Origin: Lathyrus oleraceus | Lineage: Eukaryota; Streptophyta; Magnoliopsida; Fabales; Fabaceae | Reading direction: 5' to 3' | DNA length: 64,000 nucleotides | NCBI RefSeq assembly: GCF_024323335.1 | Contig: NC_066581.1 | Location: forward strand, 297,932,536 to 297,996,535 | Shown: in pieces, positions 33,168 through 46,513 of the stretch | How positions within the stretch are numbered: the first letter of the stretch is position 1 | Layout: each line of letters starts with the position of its first letter | The notes under the pieces: model-generated | Told to the model about the DNA's origin: nothing | The model's database searches: none | Seen by the model: the letters and a program-made list of their open reading frames with translations, nothing else | Program-made: the position numbers and the translations under genes

Positions 33168-34288
33168 CATTTGTGGCAATAATATGAAATATAAATCTTG
33201 AGATATAGTTCAAGCAGCCGAGAAAACCTATGACTTGCTTCTTAGTTTTGGATGCAGACATCTCTTGTATTGCTTTGACCTTGGCAGGATCAACTTCAAT
33301 ACATTTCTCACTGACAATAAAGCCCAATAACTTACCAGATCGAACACAAAAAGTGCATTTATTGGGATTCAAGCGGAGTTTATACTTCCTCAAATTCTGG
33401 AATAACTTCAACAAATGCTCAACATGTTCTTCTTCATCACTTGATTTGGCAATCATATCAACAACATACACTTCAATATCTTTATGCATCATATCATGAA
33501 AAAGAGTGGTCATAGCTCTCTGGTACGTTGTACCAACATTCTTTAGACCGAAAGACATCACTCTATAACAAAATGTTCCCCAGGGTGTAATGAATATGGT
33601 CTTCTCCATATATTCAGGTTCCATCTTGATTTGATTATAACCGGAAAATCCATCCATAAATGAAAAGACTTTGAATTTAGTTGTATTGTCTACCAACATA
33701 TCAATGTGTGGCAGAGGAAAATCATCTTTCGGACTAGCTTTGTTCAAATCTCTATAATCAACACACATGTGGACTTTTCCATCTTTTTTTGGAACATGCA
33801 TAATATTGGCCACCCATTGCGGATACTCGGAGGTTACAAGAAAACCAACATCAATATGCTTCTGCACTTCCTTTTTGATCTTCACTTCCATATTAGGATG
33901 AGTTCTTCTCAACTTCTGCTTGACCGGAGGGCATTCTGGCTTCAACGGAAATCTATGCTCTACAATCTCAAAATCCAACCCAGTCATGTCTTGATAGGAC
34001 CAAGCAAACACATTAGAATAATCTCGAAGAAGATCAATCAACCCCTTCTTAGCTTCTGGACACAGTTAAGACCTAAGCTTGACTTCCTTCACATCATCAT
34101 CGGAACCCAAGTTGACCAATTTAATCTGCTCTTCAAATGACTGAATGGCTTTTTCCTCGTGCTCAAGCAAACGGGATAACTCATTAGATACTTCTTCATC
34201 ATTAATCTCTTCCTCAACTTCAAACACATGGAAGTCATAGTTTGGAGAGGGAGTATGATCATTGTATTCGATGGATTTGAGAACTAAC
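33168..34288 (-). pseudogene. Ogre A reverse transcriptase, N-terminal part
   Basis: The exon opens after the candidate splice acceptor with LVLKSIEYNDHTPSPNYDF, then LSRLLEHEEKAIQSFEEQI, a stop (TAA near 34066), then the RT proper: DLLRDYSNVFAWSYQDM, MHVPKKDGKVHMCVDYRDLNKASPKDDFPLPHID, FMDGFSGYNQIKM, TTYQRAM. The catalytic motif reads YVVD in place of YVDD: the valine codon at 33460-33462 replaces the first catalytic Asp, so this RT would be inactive. The usual SRFISQLTATCEP region is degraded to SRFIFHIIATN, at which point element B is inserted (33167/33168). Confidence 0.9.
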
Positions 34289-34543
34289 CTGCATAATGAT
34301 TTGATATTTTGATTTTAGAGAAGTGGAGTGCAATCAAATATTATGCAGATGGAAGATTATTATTTATTTATGTTTTTTGTGATTACCATTTTCAGAAAAA
34401 GCAAAAACCGAAAATAAAACATCATAGATGTGGATGAATAAAATTGTATTTTATTGATGATAATAATAAAATGCCCAACAATGTTAACTTCTCCCTTAGG
34501 CATAGGAGAAGGATTTTTCTCAAAATAATAGAAAACAAATTAC
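34289..34543 (-). other. Candidate Ogre intron between protease and RT
   Basis: On the minus strand the donor ctaa|gtaatttg is at 34543 and the acceptor ttatgcag|gttag ends at 34289 (255 bases). The sequence between is AT-rich with stops in all frames that I checked. Joining the exons keeps one frame across the junction (...HNSK-LVLKSIEY...). Ogre elements are known to be partly spliced at an intron between protease and RT. Confidence 0.65.
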
Positions 34544-36956
34544 TTAGAATTATGAATGACAACAGGAACATCAATAACAACCTAATTGTTGCAAGTCTGG
34601 CCGTGCGTCACAAAGTTGGTGCAAGCTTCATCTTCCCCACTATCTTGAACAATGGCAGCTGAGTGTTGATCATTCCCATGAATAAACCCTCCACTACGGA
34701 ATATTGGTTGCATAACTTTGACTTAGGCGTTGAACGACCCTGGCCGAAATCCCAATCCAACTTTATTCTTGTTCTCGAAAATCTCCACAACACGCCCCCA
34801 GTGATCAATATTGCCAGCTTGAATAGCCTCTTGTGCATCTTTCAAAGAAGACATGGGTGCCCCAGTTTTCTTCAGATCATCAGCAATATATAAGGCTTAG
34901 AATGGTGTTTCAACCTCCTCCTCTGCATCAATATATATGAAAGATGAAAAATGGCTCACCAATAATTCTTTTTCTCCACCAACAACGACAAGCTTACCGT
35001 TCTTCACAAATTTCAGCTTTTGGTGAAGAGTAGACGTCACTGCTCCAACTTCATGAATCCATGGCCTTCCCAACAAGAAACTGAAGGCCGGGTGGATATC
35101 CATTACCTGGAAAGTAATCTGGAAATGACTCGGACCTATCTTCACTGGAAGGTCCACTTCACCAATTACAATTTTACGAGAACCATTGAACGCTTTGACA
35201 ACCACGCCATTGTACCTCATCGGGGCTCCTTGATAGGAGAGTCTTGACAAAGTATATTTCGGAAGAAGATTAAAAGATGACCTTGTATCAACCAACACAT
35301 TGGACAGAGCGTCCTCCTTGCAATTCATTAAAATATGGAGTGCCAAATTGTGATTTCTGCCTTCCTCGGGAAGCTTCTCATCACAAAAACTCAGATTATT
35401 ACAAGAGGTAATGCTGGAAACTATGTGGTCAAACTGATCCACGGTCACATCATGCTCAACATAAGCCTGCTCCAACACTTTCTGCAGTGCCTCCCTATGT
35501 ACTTCAGAATTCATTAGCAATGACAACACAAAGATCTTTGATGGAGGCTGGAGCAATTGTTTTACCACATTGAACTCACTTCTCTTTATCAATTTTAACA
35601 TTTCATCATCATCGTTAGTCTTCACCTTGATGGATTCACCAGATTGACACATTGGAGCACTAACCGGGTTCACCACTGGAATCTCTGCTTTCTTGCTTGT
35701 TGTCACATCTTCTACTACTTTTGGGAAAATTGGACTGAACACACGACCACTACGGGTCACCTTTGCAATATCGACTATATTTACCACTGGATCTACGAAT
35801 GGTAGAGGAACCTCTTGACCATCTTCTATCATAGTGGCGTTGTACTAATATGGCGCAGCTGTATCGGAAGAGTAGGGGACATGTCCCGCTAACTGTATAA
35901 CCAACGGTGATACTAATCTATTGACATTGTTGTTGTTGCTACTATCAAATTGGATAACTACCCGCTCAAGGGTCTTAAATACAGGCATAATCATATTTAC
36001 ATCATCTCTATCCCTTGACTGTTTAATCTGGATTACATTCTCATCCATCAACTACAGATTCCACAACCATCATGGTCATGTTCACAGTCACTGATTGAAC
36101 ACAAGTTTCTATGCATTTCCACCAACGACCTACGGACACATCGCACATCGAAAACTCGGAAATTCCTTGGACAGATGTCCACCATGTTGACAGAAGCATT
36201 ACCATGAGCAGGCAATAGATTGGCTTTCATGTTTTGTGCTCTGTCCTCAAAGGACACCATACGACTCTTCACAAGCTTTTGAACTTCATATTTCAATGGA
36301 TAACAATTCTCTATGTCATGGCCAGGGGCTCCCTGGTGAAAGGCACAGTGAAGTTCAGGTTCGAACCACCATGGTAGTGGCTCAGGAATTTGTGGAGGAT
36401 TTCTTGGTTGGATAAGGTTCTTGAGAACCAATGACGGGTACAATTCTGCATAAGTCATAGGAATACGGTCAAAAGAGACCTTCTTCCTATCGAAATTTTG
36501 TTGATGATGATTATTGTTGTTGTTGTTGTTGGTTCTTTGTTGTGGTTGTTGATGTTGTTGTTGTTGAATTGGAACTGATTAATTAGAATTATTGAAAAAA
36601 ACTGGAATTACTGAAGAAACTTGATGTTGGTGTTGACTAGGTTGGGAACTTTTCTGACATGAGGCCTCTTATGCCTTCCTAGTGACACTGAATTAGCTTC
36701 TCCTTCCTTCCTCTTGGAGAAACTCCCATTGTACTTCTTGTTGGATGATGCTTCTTCTTTTGACATACGTCCTTCACGCACTCCCTCTTCTAGCCTCATC
36801 CCCATATTTTCCATTTCAGTAAAGTAATTGGGGGCACTCACAATCATACGTTCGTAATAAAACGAACTCAACGTCTTCAAGAAGATTTTTGTCATTTCCT
36901 TCTCCTTAAGAGGTGGACCTATCTGGGCAACAAGCTCTCTCCATCTCTGAGCATAC
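34544..36956 (-). pseudogene. Ogre A gag (C-terminal part) and protease
   Basis: From 36956 leftwards: gag YAQRWRELVAQIGPPL, KIFLKTLSSFYYERM, MGMRLEEGVREGRM. A frameshift near 36650 enters a Gln/Asn-rich linker, then SFDRIPMTYAELYPSL and the degenerate knuckle CAFHQGAPGHDIENC (near 36340). Another frameshift lies near 36050. Protease part: NLALHILMNCKEDALSNVLVDTR, where DTR replaces the active-site DTG (Arg codon at 35281-35283), then ILLGRP-like FLLGRPWIHEVGAVTSTLHQ. In-frame stops: TAA at about 34897 (TPF-stop-AL), TAA near 34722 and TAG near 34578. All three fit Gln or Trp codons hit by transition. Protease inactive by the DTR change. Confidence 0.88.
36952..36956 (+). repeat. Target site duplication of solo LTR, left (catac)
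   Basis: A perfect copy of 41643-41647. Removing the LTR and one copy restores the gag frame KETFKEYAQRWREL on the minus strand. Confidence 0.95.
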
Positions 36957-39900
36957 TGTAAGACCCCAATTTTGACCCTAATATCCCTCATGTTATTCTC
37001 ATCATACGCATTAGCATTGGGATCATACCTTGGCATTCTCCTTACCCCTTATTCATTGGGTTTGCATTAGGGAGATCACCAAGCACTTTTGTTTGTATCA
37101 TACTTCATTTTTCATTATTTACTAACCAAAATACCAAAAATATGTCATTGTTAGTTTAACTCTTTTGTAGGTAGTGTGTGTGCTCACCTATGCTCAAGCA
37201 AGCTGATATCTAGGGTTTAAGACCCTCATTGCAATAAGCTCAATCAATAATTGTTTTACATTGGCTCTAAGTATCTTATATGCATCCCCAGGATCTTCAC
37301 GTGTTATTTTGATCAAGAAATCATCAAGATTTTGGAGTTTCTTTGCCTTGGAAACCCTAATTCATCTAGGTATCTTATGTGACTTCTTCAACAAGTTTCT
37401 TCAACAATGGATCCAAAATTTCAAGGGATGCTTCACGTTACATCATATTATACATATATGATCCTCCATGAGTCCCAAAAATCAAGAGAATGTCAAGCTT
37501 GCAAGTTGGTTCATGGTGGTTGACCAGAGGAAGTCAACTAGTCAAAACTGGGGTTCCCTAGACCCTATCTCCTACACTTTTTGTCATATGAAAATTATTA
37601 CAAGATCAAAGTTACTCTAAATGACACTCCAAACAACTTTCAGGTTGAGGTCAAGATCAAAGTTACTCTAAATGACACTCCAAACAACTTTCAGGTTAAG
37701 GTCAACTTCCCAAGACCATAACTTTCTCAATTTGTATGATATGAAAGCCATTCAAATTTCATGATCCAATTAAATATGTCTAATTCAACTTTTATGTTTG
37801 GTGGAAGTTCAAATTCAACTTGCAAATTCATGTTCCAAGTGAAAACATTATAGGTCATTTTAGGCCAATACCATTGAACAAGTGATTTTCCTTAACTTCT
37901 AAAATGCATAACTCCTCCATGCCAAATCCAAATGAGGTCAAATTTGTGACAAAATTTAATAGGTTTGAAAGAGATACAACTTTGATGAAGTAACTTGTCT
38001 CATTTGAAGTCCATAGAAAAAGTTATTCAGGGTGGAAGAAGTGAACATTTGACTTGGGACTTAGAAAATTTTCAAATATGTTTGATTTCCAAACTTACAC
38101 CTCAAAATTCATCATGATCTAAGCTTCAAATAAAAAAGTGTTCAACATGAACGTTGTTCCCCTTGATCTCACCTTTCCAAAACATCCAATATCATCCCAT
38201 TTGAACTAAAATTTAAGGACTTGCGTATGGCTTCATTATGGGAAGTGTTTTGGCAAGATTGAACTTCACATGATCACTTCCATTTGGATGCTTGCACATG
38301 ATGGTTTCAGCTGACTTTGTACATGATTTGGAAGTGGATTGCATCACTCTTGAGGCCTAAATGATTTCCCATACACCCATGCAAGGAAGTTGCTCATTTT
38401 ATCCAATTTTCAAGTGGTGCAAATATCAAACACATTGCCTATTTAAACAAGCTTAAGGCTTCATATTCATCATCAACACCTTGCTAAAGCTTTGCTAGAC
38501 TATTGCAAACCCTCACTGCCATAGAATTTTTTGAGATTTCTCTTGAAATCGAGCTTGAACTTCACCATCTGTTTGGAAGTTCAAACTCCAGAAATTCACT
38601 TCCATTTTCATTCCATTTGGTTTCTGCAAGCAAGAGGAGGAGAAAACAATCAAACCCAAATCAAGATCAAGTGAAATTGGATCAACTCGAAGGTGATTTT
38701 TCAGAAAATTCTCCTCTTTGATTCTCTCTCAATTCTCCACTATTCTTGTTGATTTTTGGTTGTCTGAAGCCCTACCAATGTAGGCAACAAGATTGAGTTG
38801 CTTTGAGGTCAAATCGAAGTAACTCAGTTCATGATCCTCAAAATTCAACTCCCTGTATCTTCTCATATACTTGGAGTTAGACGAAATTGAGGCCAGATTC
38901 GAGATGCTGAGCATTTTTACTTTAAATCCATGTCTTGATTTTTTATTTTGGTGATGGTTGAAGGTGGACCAGTCCGGTGAGATCCACCGGAGAAGAAGAC
39001 CGGAGCTCTGGCTTCAGCAATGGGTTGGAAACATCTCAACCATATGATCCATTTAAATTGTTTTAATCATATGCATTGGTTCTGATTACCACATGTGCTT
39101 CTCAGTTGACTTAGATCCATGTGGAATGTGCGCGCTGATCCATCTGATCTACCACCTCAATTAATGAGGGAGATCAGATGGTCCACGTTTTTTTGAATTT
39201 CTGTTAATTTCTTTTATTTGCATTATTTTCATTAATTCATATTAATTTCATTATTGATCCAAAAAATATGGGACTTTCATAAAAAAAAATCAAATATTTT
39301 TCTCTTTCATTTTCTGAATTAAAATTATTTTTTGGATCAATATTGTTATTTTTCATGATTTAATTGTTTTTGTGTATATTTTTAATTGTTTAAAAATACT
39401 TCTGACTTTTCAAAAATAGTCCAAATTTTGCTCCAAGGTCCTTTGAACTTGTTTGCCCTATGATAAATCTCTTGGCCATTTATTTGGTGTTTTGAAGAGG
39501 TTTTAGGTTTTTGATAAAACATAATTTAATTTAATGCTTTTTAATTTGATTCTTAATTTCTTAATTATGAATAAATTATGTTGAGCCATTTTTATTGACT
39601 TGTAAATTTTGACTATGTGTTTGGGTCTTGGTCAAGGTTGATTTGACTTTTGTTGGATTAAAATCATTGTATTTAAGGGATTGATGAAATGTACATTTCA
39701 TCTCCCAAAATGAATGAATGATTTTAATTTGATAAAACTCATCCCATGACCAATTTGTGTTTGTCTCATCTCCCCTCCCTCTTCATATTCAATCCCTTTC
39801 TATCCCATTCCTCTTATTGGCCAATGACATCTCAATATCCTAACGCTAATTGGTTCATGAACCAATACAAGTATGAATGAGATTAGGTCCACCCTTTGAT

Positions 39901-41642
39901 CATTTTCTTTTTGTGTGTGGTATATTTTAGGAGTATGATTCATTATACCATATCTCTAACATGCATTAACACCAAAAAAATTATTGCCCGACCTCAAATA
40001 GTTGTGACTTCTACATAAGTCCAATTACGATTGCTTAACATATCGCTAAATTTTGATACAAAAGGCATAGCATTCTAGTAAGTGAGATTGTAAGTCTCCC
40101 CGTTTCATGGTATTGTATGGAAACTTGGCCTTTTTTCCTTCCTTTGGAAGATGTCTTGGTTCAAGGATCCATGCTTGTGAATAGAGGGTTGAGTGTTCTC
40201 CAAAGAATGACTTAAACAATTGAAAAGCAAAACTCCACTAACTTATAATTAACTAACATTTTACTAACTTTTAATTTCAAAGTCATTTACTTTTATGCAC
40301 TTTAAATTCAAGCCTTTTATCATTTTCCATTATACATATCACTTAACTTGTTTATTTTTTATGTCATTTTCACTTTGGTCACTTTAGCCATATATTGTGA
40401 TTGTATATATTTGTTTGTGTACATTGTTTGTGTTTGTGGTCTTAGGACCTTAAAGTACATAATAAACAACAAAAATCCCTAAAAAAAATGTTTGTGTGGA
40501 CTGTTGGATTTGATATAAGCTTTGGACTTAGAATTAGGCAACATTCCCTATGCAAAAGGACTTGGCCATTGCCAACATTTCTAAAAACGAGTCATTGTGA
40601 TGTGAGCTTTCATCTGATGCAAGTATTGGGATCCACTTGAGTTCATCTGCAACATGGTCTTGATGCAAATGTTACTTTGAACCTGTGTCTAATGCCTTAT
40701 TCTGATCCATTCAAGGAGTATGCCATCTGATACATGGGAAATATTATGAAGAAGACTACGAAGTTTCTAGCTTAGATGTGGCTATCTTTATTTGATGCCC
40801 TGCTCTTCATCTTGCTTGCTTATTGATATTTCTTGATTTTAAATTCCAAAGGAAAAGTGAATTTCTATATGACATTCTTGTCTATTGGATTGCATCCTAT
40901 TTGTCAGATCTTTTCAACTCTTAACTTTTAAATTTTTGCTTAGGATTAGTCTCTTCATCTCCTCCCACTTCTTAAATTTCAAATGTCTCCCTCTTTTCAA
41001 AATCTTCTTTGCTTGTGATTTTTAAACTTAGACCTCATTGCAAACTAGAAACTTTGGCCTTATGCCATTGCATTTTAAACTCTTTTCTTAAATCAAACTT
41101 GAAAATGAATCTAATCATATTGACTTAAAATTTCAAAAGATAAAAAGAACTAACACTCATTCAAATTTTTTTAGGCCCCATTTGTGCCTCTTTTAAATTT
41201 ATAACTTTTGTTAAAAATAACTCACTCATTTTGAAATTGTTACCACGAACTACGAGGTTTTGATCCCTCATTTTTATGTTGGTACGTAGGAACAAGTATG
41301 AAGATCTTGTCAAACACAAAAATATAATCAATGAATTCTTTTCTCATCCCCAACCTCTATTTTTCTCAAACATCATTTATGCTAAAAACACATACATACA
41401 TAAAAAGGGCTCCCTATGAGTACCTAGGACACTTTGGGTGCTAACACCTTCCCTTTGTGTAACCAACCCCCTTACCTGTAATCTCTGGAATTTTATTAGT
41501 TTCGATTTGAAAACATCTTATCTTTGGGTTTTGTTTGTACTTTTTCCCTTTTCCTTTGGAAACAATAAAAGCGCGGTGGCGACTCTGGTTTTATTGACGT
41601 TAAGTTTATCCATAGCTTAATGGTCATGAATTTACCGCTACA
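36957..41642 (+). mobile_element. Ogre solo LTR, 4686 bp, inside gag of element A
   Basis: It begins tgtaagaccccaattttgac and ends tttaccgctaca with perfect duplication catac. No PBS or PPT adjoins it. Same subfamily as the B LTR and E by sequence. The TATA region is degenerate (tatttaaa at 38440). The GAACTACG/TACGTAGG box lies at 41247-41290. A short local duplication is seen near 37600-37700, where gatcaaagttactctaaatg occurs twice in tandem. No genes. Confidence 0.93.
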
Positions 41643-41647
41643 CATAC
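41643..41647 (+). repeat. Target site duplication of solo LTR, right (catac)
   Basis: Identical to 36952-36956. Confidence 0.95.
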
Positions 41648-42487
41648 TCTTTGAATGTCTCCTTATCTTTCTAAGACATTGACCTCAACCGGTCTCTATC
41701 AGGCGCCATATCCACATTGTACTTATATTGCTTGATAAAGGCCTCGCCTAAGTTATTGAAAGTACGGATGCTTGCATTGTCCAACCCCATATACCATCTT
41801 AAAGCAGCTCCAGTCAAATTGTCTTGGAAATAGTGAATTAGCAACTGATCATTATTAGTTTGAGTAGACATTTTTTTGGCATACCATACAAAATGGCTCA
41901 GCGGGAAAGTATTCCCTTTATACTTTTCAAAGTCGAGGACATTGAACTTCATCGGGATCTTAACATTAGGGACCAAGCAGAGTTCATCAACACTCTTCCC
42001 AAACAAGTCTTTCCCTCTCAGAGTCTTCAACTTTTTACGCAGCTCAAGCAATTCATCTTTCATCTCATCCATCTTCTCATATACATCTGGGCCCTTAGAC
42101 GACTCAGAGTGGTAAATAGTATCATTAACAAGAGAAAGAATGTGAAAAACTAGAGGCGGTACTGACATGACCGGGCTAGATGTCGGCATGGAAACAAATG
42201 TGGCTGCATACCCTTCTGGCACAAAATTGGGTGCCATTCCCCAAGGGAATCCAGCTGGCATAGACTGATTGACAGTAACAACCAGGATAGTTAAGGTAGC
42301 AACCTCAGAAATGACAGTCCTTTGAGGAGGAGGAGTTGCGGGAGTTGGTGAAGACCGATTCTGTGCAACAATGACAGATTCCGTTAGCACCGTTAATCTG
42401 GCGATCTCGTCCTTCAGCTTTCGGTTCTCTTGCTCTAGATGCTTCATGATTCTCGATTAATTAGCACGAGTATTATATCGATGAGTC
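41648..42487 (-). pseudogene. Ogre A gag, N-terminal part
   Basis: Read leftwards from about 42487: AKLTHRYNTRAN, a TAA, MKHLEQENRKLKDEIARL (coiled-coil start at 42447), a Pro/Thr-rich linker, MPAGFPWGMAPNFVPEGY, LRKKLKTLRGKDLFGKS, LCLVPNVKIPMKFNVLDFEKYKGNTFP, LLIHYFQDNLTGAALRWYMGL, FIKQYKYNVDMAPDRDRLRSMS, then KDKETFKEYA up to the solo LTR. It corresponds residue by residue to gag of element C. The main interruption here is the TAA near 42464. Confidence 0.88.
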
Positions 42488-42611
42488 AGCTTGGCTGATG
42501 CACAAAAGAGGAACTGATAAGACATTTGGCGGAAGAAAAACCTATTATGCATATGATGCATGAAATGCAATGTTTTTTTATTGTTTTTTAATTTCAAGGA
42601 ACACATGAAGT
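42488..42611 (-). other. Pre-gag spacer of Ogre A
   Basis: Noncoding. It contains, on the minus strand, an 18-base stretch (plus positions 42545-42562) identical to one at 55144-55161 in element C. Element C is inserted at 42612, presumed left duplication gaagt. Confidence 0.6.
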
Positions 42612-44130
42612 TGTAAGACCCTAATTTTGACCCTAAGATCCCTCGTGGCATCATATCATTGCTTATTGCATTGCCTCAAGGATTATAGCATGTGTGGCTC
42701 CTTACCCTTGGGTTGGGACTTGTGTGAGTTGGTTTGAGACCACCAAGCATGCTCGAATTGTATATTATTTCTTTTCTTATTTTTTTTACTAACCCAAAAG
42801 CACAAAAATATGTCACTAACTTGTTTTGTTTTGAAGCTCAAGTGATCACATATGCCCTTGCTCCTAGGAGGCTCCTATGCTCATTGAAGTGGCTAGATGA
42901 AGATGAAATCAAGCATGACAATGGTTCCCAAGGATATAAATCATCATATATGTCTCCCAAGTATCTCAATTTTCCAATTTGATCAAGATAAACCAAGGGG
43001 CTTGAGGATTGTTTCCCAAGGAAACCCTAATTCAATTGTGCATTGACTTTGCCTTGCTCAGGAAGCAACGTCAACCTATGATAAAATTCAATCAAGGTAA
43101 GTTCTTTCATTCATCATTTTATGCATATATGAGCCTATGTGAGTATCCTCAATCATTCATTCATCAAGATTTGAAGTTTGGACTTGAGAAGTTGACCAGT
43201 TAAATCATCTGACCAATCTGAAATCCACTGAGACCTAACTTTTGATGTGTTTGTCAAATGAAGATGACCCCAAGAGAAACAATGTTCTTAAAAACCATAT
43301 GAGAAACTTTCATGTTCATCAAAAATCCATTTGAAACTTGTAAGGTCATCATTCATTTAAAAACATTATAGGTCATTTTGACTGAAACCCTAATTTTGGG
43401 TCAACTTCCCAAGGACCTAACTCCTTCATTTTTTATTATTTTGAGGTGATACTAATTGAATTAGAAATCTTAAGATGTCTACTTCAATTGTTATGTTGGA
43501 CAAAGTTTCATAATCCTAAAATAAACACATGTGATAATACAAAACATTATAGGTCACTTTGGACCAAAACCATTGAAATGTGAAAAAGTCCAACTTCAAG
43601 TGCCCATAACTTTCTCATAAAAAATCCAAATGATGCAAACTTTATGTCCAAATTTATCATATTGAAAAGATATACAACTTTGATGTTGAAGGTTTTTCCA
43701 TTTGAATCTTGAATCATTGAAACAGAAAGGCTTGAAGTTGGTCACTTTTGGCAAAATTTTCAAAGACATGTTTTGTACATCAAACTTCATGACCAGTTTT
43801 CACAATTTTCCAAACTCCAAATGGATTTTGCCCAACATAACTTTTGTTCCTTATGTCAAGACCTTTCCAACCATTACTCGCATGCTTATGTTTGGATTTT
43901 TCATGAGTGACTTTCGAAGAGGGGAACATTTATGCCTAATTATGAAATTCATGTTGAAACTTTATACACAAGCAATTGTAATTCAAACCACACGTCCAAT
44001 TCAACTTGGAATGTGTTCAGCTTGTATTTCCACTAGATTTTGGGCCTCACATGCGCCTGTACAGGCCCATGCATGAAGGACCCAAAGCTTCATGCACACG
44101 GATTCTTCACCTCTTTGCTTGCACTTTATC

Positions 44131-44138
44131 TATAAATA
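44131..44138 (+). promoter_or_regulatory. TATA box of Ogre C 5' LTR
   Basis: TATAAATA at LTR base 1520, the identical offset to the solo LTR at 1035. Confidence 0.7.
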
Positions 44139-46508
44139 GCATGCTTGCTTCATTCAATATCCATCCTTGAATCAACCTGAAGCTCTGGAGAATTGGAAAC
44201 CTAACCATACCAAAGGAATTCTCATTTTTCATTTCTCATTTCAAGTTTGAATTTCAACAAAATCAATTGATCTTCCATACTAATTCCTTAGCCTTGCACT
44301 CATACCATACCTCAAGATCAAACTGCAAGCAAGAATTTGGTTGGATCGTTCTCATCAAAGTTGCACTTCAAAGGTTTACATCTCAACTGTTTTGATCTTA
44401 ATCTCATCATATATTGTGATTTGCTTATGTTTGTTTGGTTCTCTGAAGTCCTCGTATGAGAGGCAAGCCAATGGTGGCTTTGATTTTGTGAATTGATGCA
44501 TTTCAGATTGAACACCTGGATTTTCCATCTCAGATTTCTCCTTCCATAGAGATCTTGAGAGAAATCCAAGGTTACAGGGGTGATGTACATCACCCTAGCT
44601 TTAATTTGGTATGAGGCACGTCCAATTTGATTGAGGTTGCAAAACCTGCAACTGGTGGCCGGTTTCTGTTGGCTCACTGGAGAAGACGGTGGTTTCCACC
44701 ACCGTCCCCGCGTGGAACTTCCTTGGCCTTTGGATTTGACTCCTATGATCTAATCTCTGCCTTTGTTCTATTTGACTTTTTTTAATTCATGGTGTGATGC
44801 ACTTGACTCATGATCACCATGCACGCGCGCTTCTAGACCACTTAATTGTCCACGTCAATTAATGAAGCTGAATCATGCGCTCCTGATTTTTTCTATTTTT
44901 CTAATTTCTGTTTTATTTTCTTTAATTCCTTTTATTTTCAAAAATTCATAACTCTTTTATTTGGAATCACAAAAATATGAGACCAATTGCAAAATTTTCC
45001 TTTTAAAATCTAGTTTCATAATATAATTTTTTATTATTTTTGTGATTCCATATAATATTTTTTGTGAATTATTTTATTTTTGATAGCTTTTAATTCATTT
45101 TAATTATTTTTTGATATCCAAAAATTCCAAAAATATTTTCTTAACACATTTGGATCATGATAAGTCTATGAAAATATTCTCATCAATTTCTTAATTGATT
45201 TGAGATTTATTTGAGATTTTAATTCATTTGTGTTATATTTTAATGCTTTTAATTGATTTTAAAATAGTTTCTATTTTCAAAAAATGTTGAGAAAATTTGT
45301 CAAACCTTGTTTGACCATGTTAGACTTATGATGATTCAATTGGACTTATCCAAGTTAATTTAAATTGAATTTGAAGTTTGACCATACTTTGTTCATTTTA
45401 TTTGATGTACTATTTTAATTCCAAAAAAATACCAAAAATATGTTTGACTTTTGTTGACTTCTAATATTCATTTCACTTCTGTTTACCATTGATTGATGAT
45501 GGTTCCATTCACATTTGCTCATTGTGTTTTGGTTATGTCATTTGAATTCTCATTTTCTATTCATTTCATTCATCTTCATCTTCTTCTTTTTCTTTTGGCC
45601 AATGAGTTAATGATTTGTAGTTAGCCTTGACATATGAGAGACTTAACCTTCTTTGATCCAAATCAAATTCAACTTGATCAAAGATCAAGTGAATTGCTTT
45701 GTGTCCAAGATAGGTTGCTTCTTGGTCAAGCAAAAAATTTAAAATCCATACAAGGTCTTTCTTCTTTCTTTTGGCATGGCAAGTTGTAGGAGCTTGGCTT
45801 ACTAGTCATGATCTCTAACTTGTGTTTATTTGCCTATAGTTTTATTGATCGGCCTCAGATAGGTGTGACTACTACATTAGTCCACTTAAGATTGCTTAAC
45901 ATAACGCTAAATTGCCTTATGGCACACTAACATTAACTACTAACACTAAGTTTAATTCAAGCATTTAATTCTTGCAATTTACTTTAATGCAATTTAATTT
46001 CTTTCTCATTTATTCATATTGCCTTTTCCCTTTGCTCACTTGAGCATATATTTTATGTTTATGCCATTTTCCTTTTGCTCACTTGAGCTCATTATTGCGA
46101 ATAAATATATTTGTTACTTTGTGATTGTTTTGTCTTTGTTTGTGTGAACCGAATACAAAAAGGAGAAATGACTTAGAATTAGGACCTTACCTATGCTTAA
46201 TGGAGTTCAAGAGCAACTAGGGCTCATGCCTTTAGAATGCTAAACTTGTTGAAGAGCAACTAGGCCTCATGCCTTTAGAATGCTAAATCTTGAAAGTTGA
46301 CTTGAAAGGACCTCTAATCTAAACTCATCCTTTGTCCATTCCTCTTATTTCATTGTGAACATTTTGATTGTTTGTTCTTGTGTTATAGGGATTCCAAACT
46401 TGAGATAGTAAGAAGGACCATTTTCATGAGTAGCCAAGCTAAGAAAGACAAGCCAAGTGGAGATCCTAGGAGCTTGAATGTTTAATTGTTTTGATTGCTT
46501 GTTGCTTA

Positions 46509-46513
46509 CTAAG
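46509..46513 (+). repeat. Target site duplication of D solo LTR, left (ctaag)
   Basis: A perfect copy of 51576-51580. The uninterrupted Ogre sequence (gataagtccaaaggaaagg) is seen at about 4918 in the other copy. Confidence 0.95.

Larger units (their letters stand above)
33168..42611 (-). mobile_element. Minus-strand Ogre element A, internal region (gag-pro-RT)
   Basis: Read leftwards from 42611: pre-gag spacer, gag (42487-41648 and 36956-36051), protease (to about 34544), candidate intron (34543-34289), RT (34288-33168). It is interrupted by a solo LTR at 36957-41642, truncated on the left by element B and on the right by element C. Its LTRs are outside the window. The deduced proteins match those of plus-strand element C closely but with more damage. 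It is the oldest layer in the window. Confidence 0.9.
42612..46513 (+). repeat. Ogre C 5' LTR, first part (3902 bp)
   Basis: It begins tgtaagaccctaattttgac and follows the solo LTR at 1035-5895 throughout, with the TATA box at 44131 (LTR base 1520). It is interrupted at ...gcttactaag by the D solo LTR. No genes seen. Confidence 0.93.
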
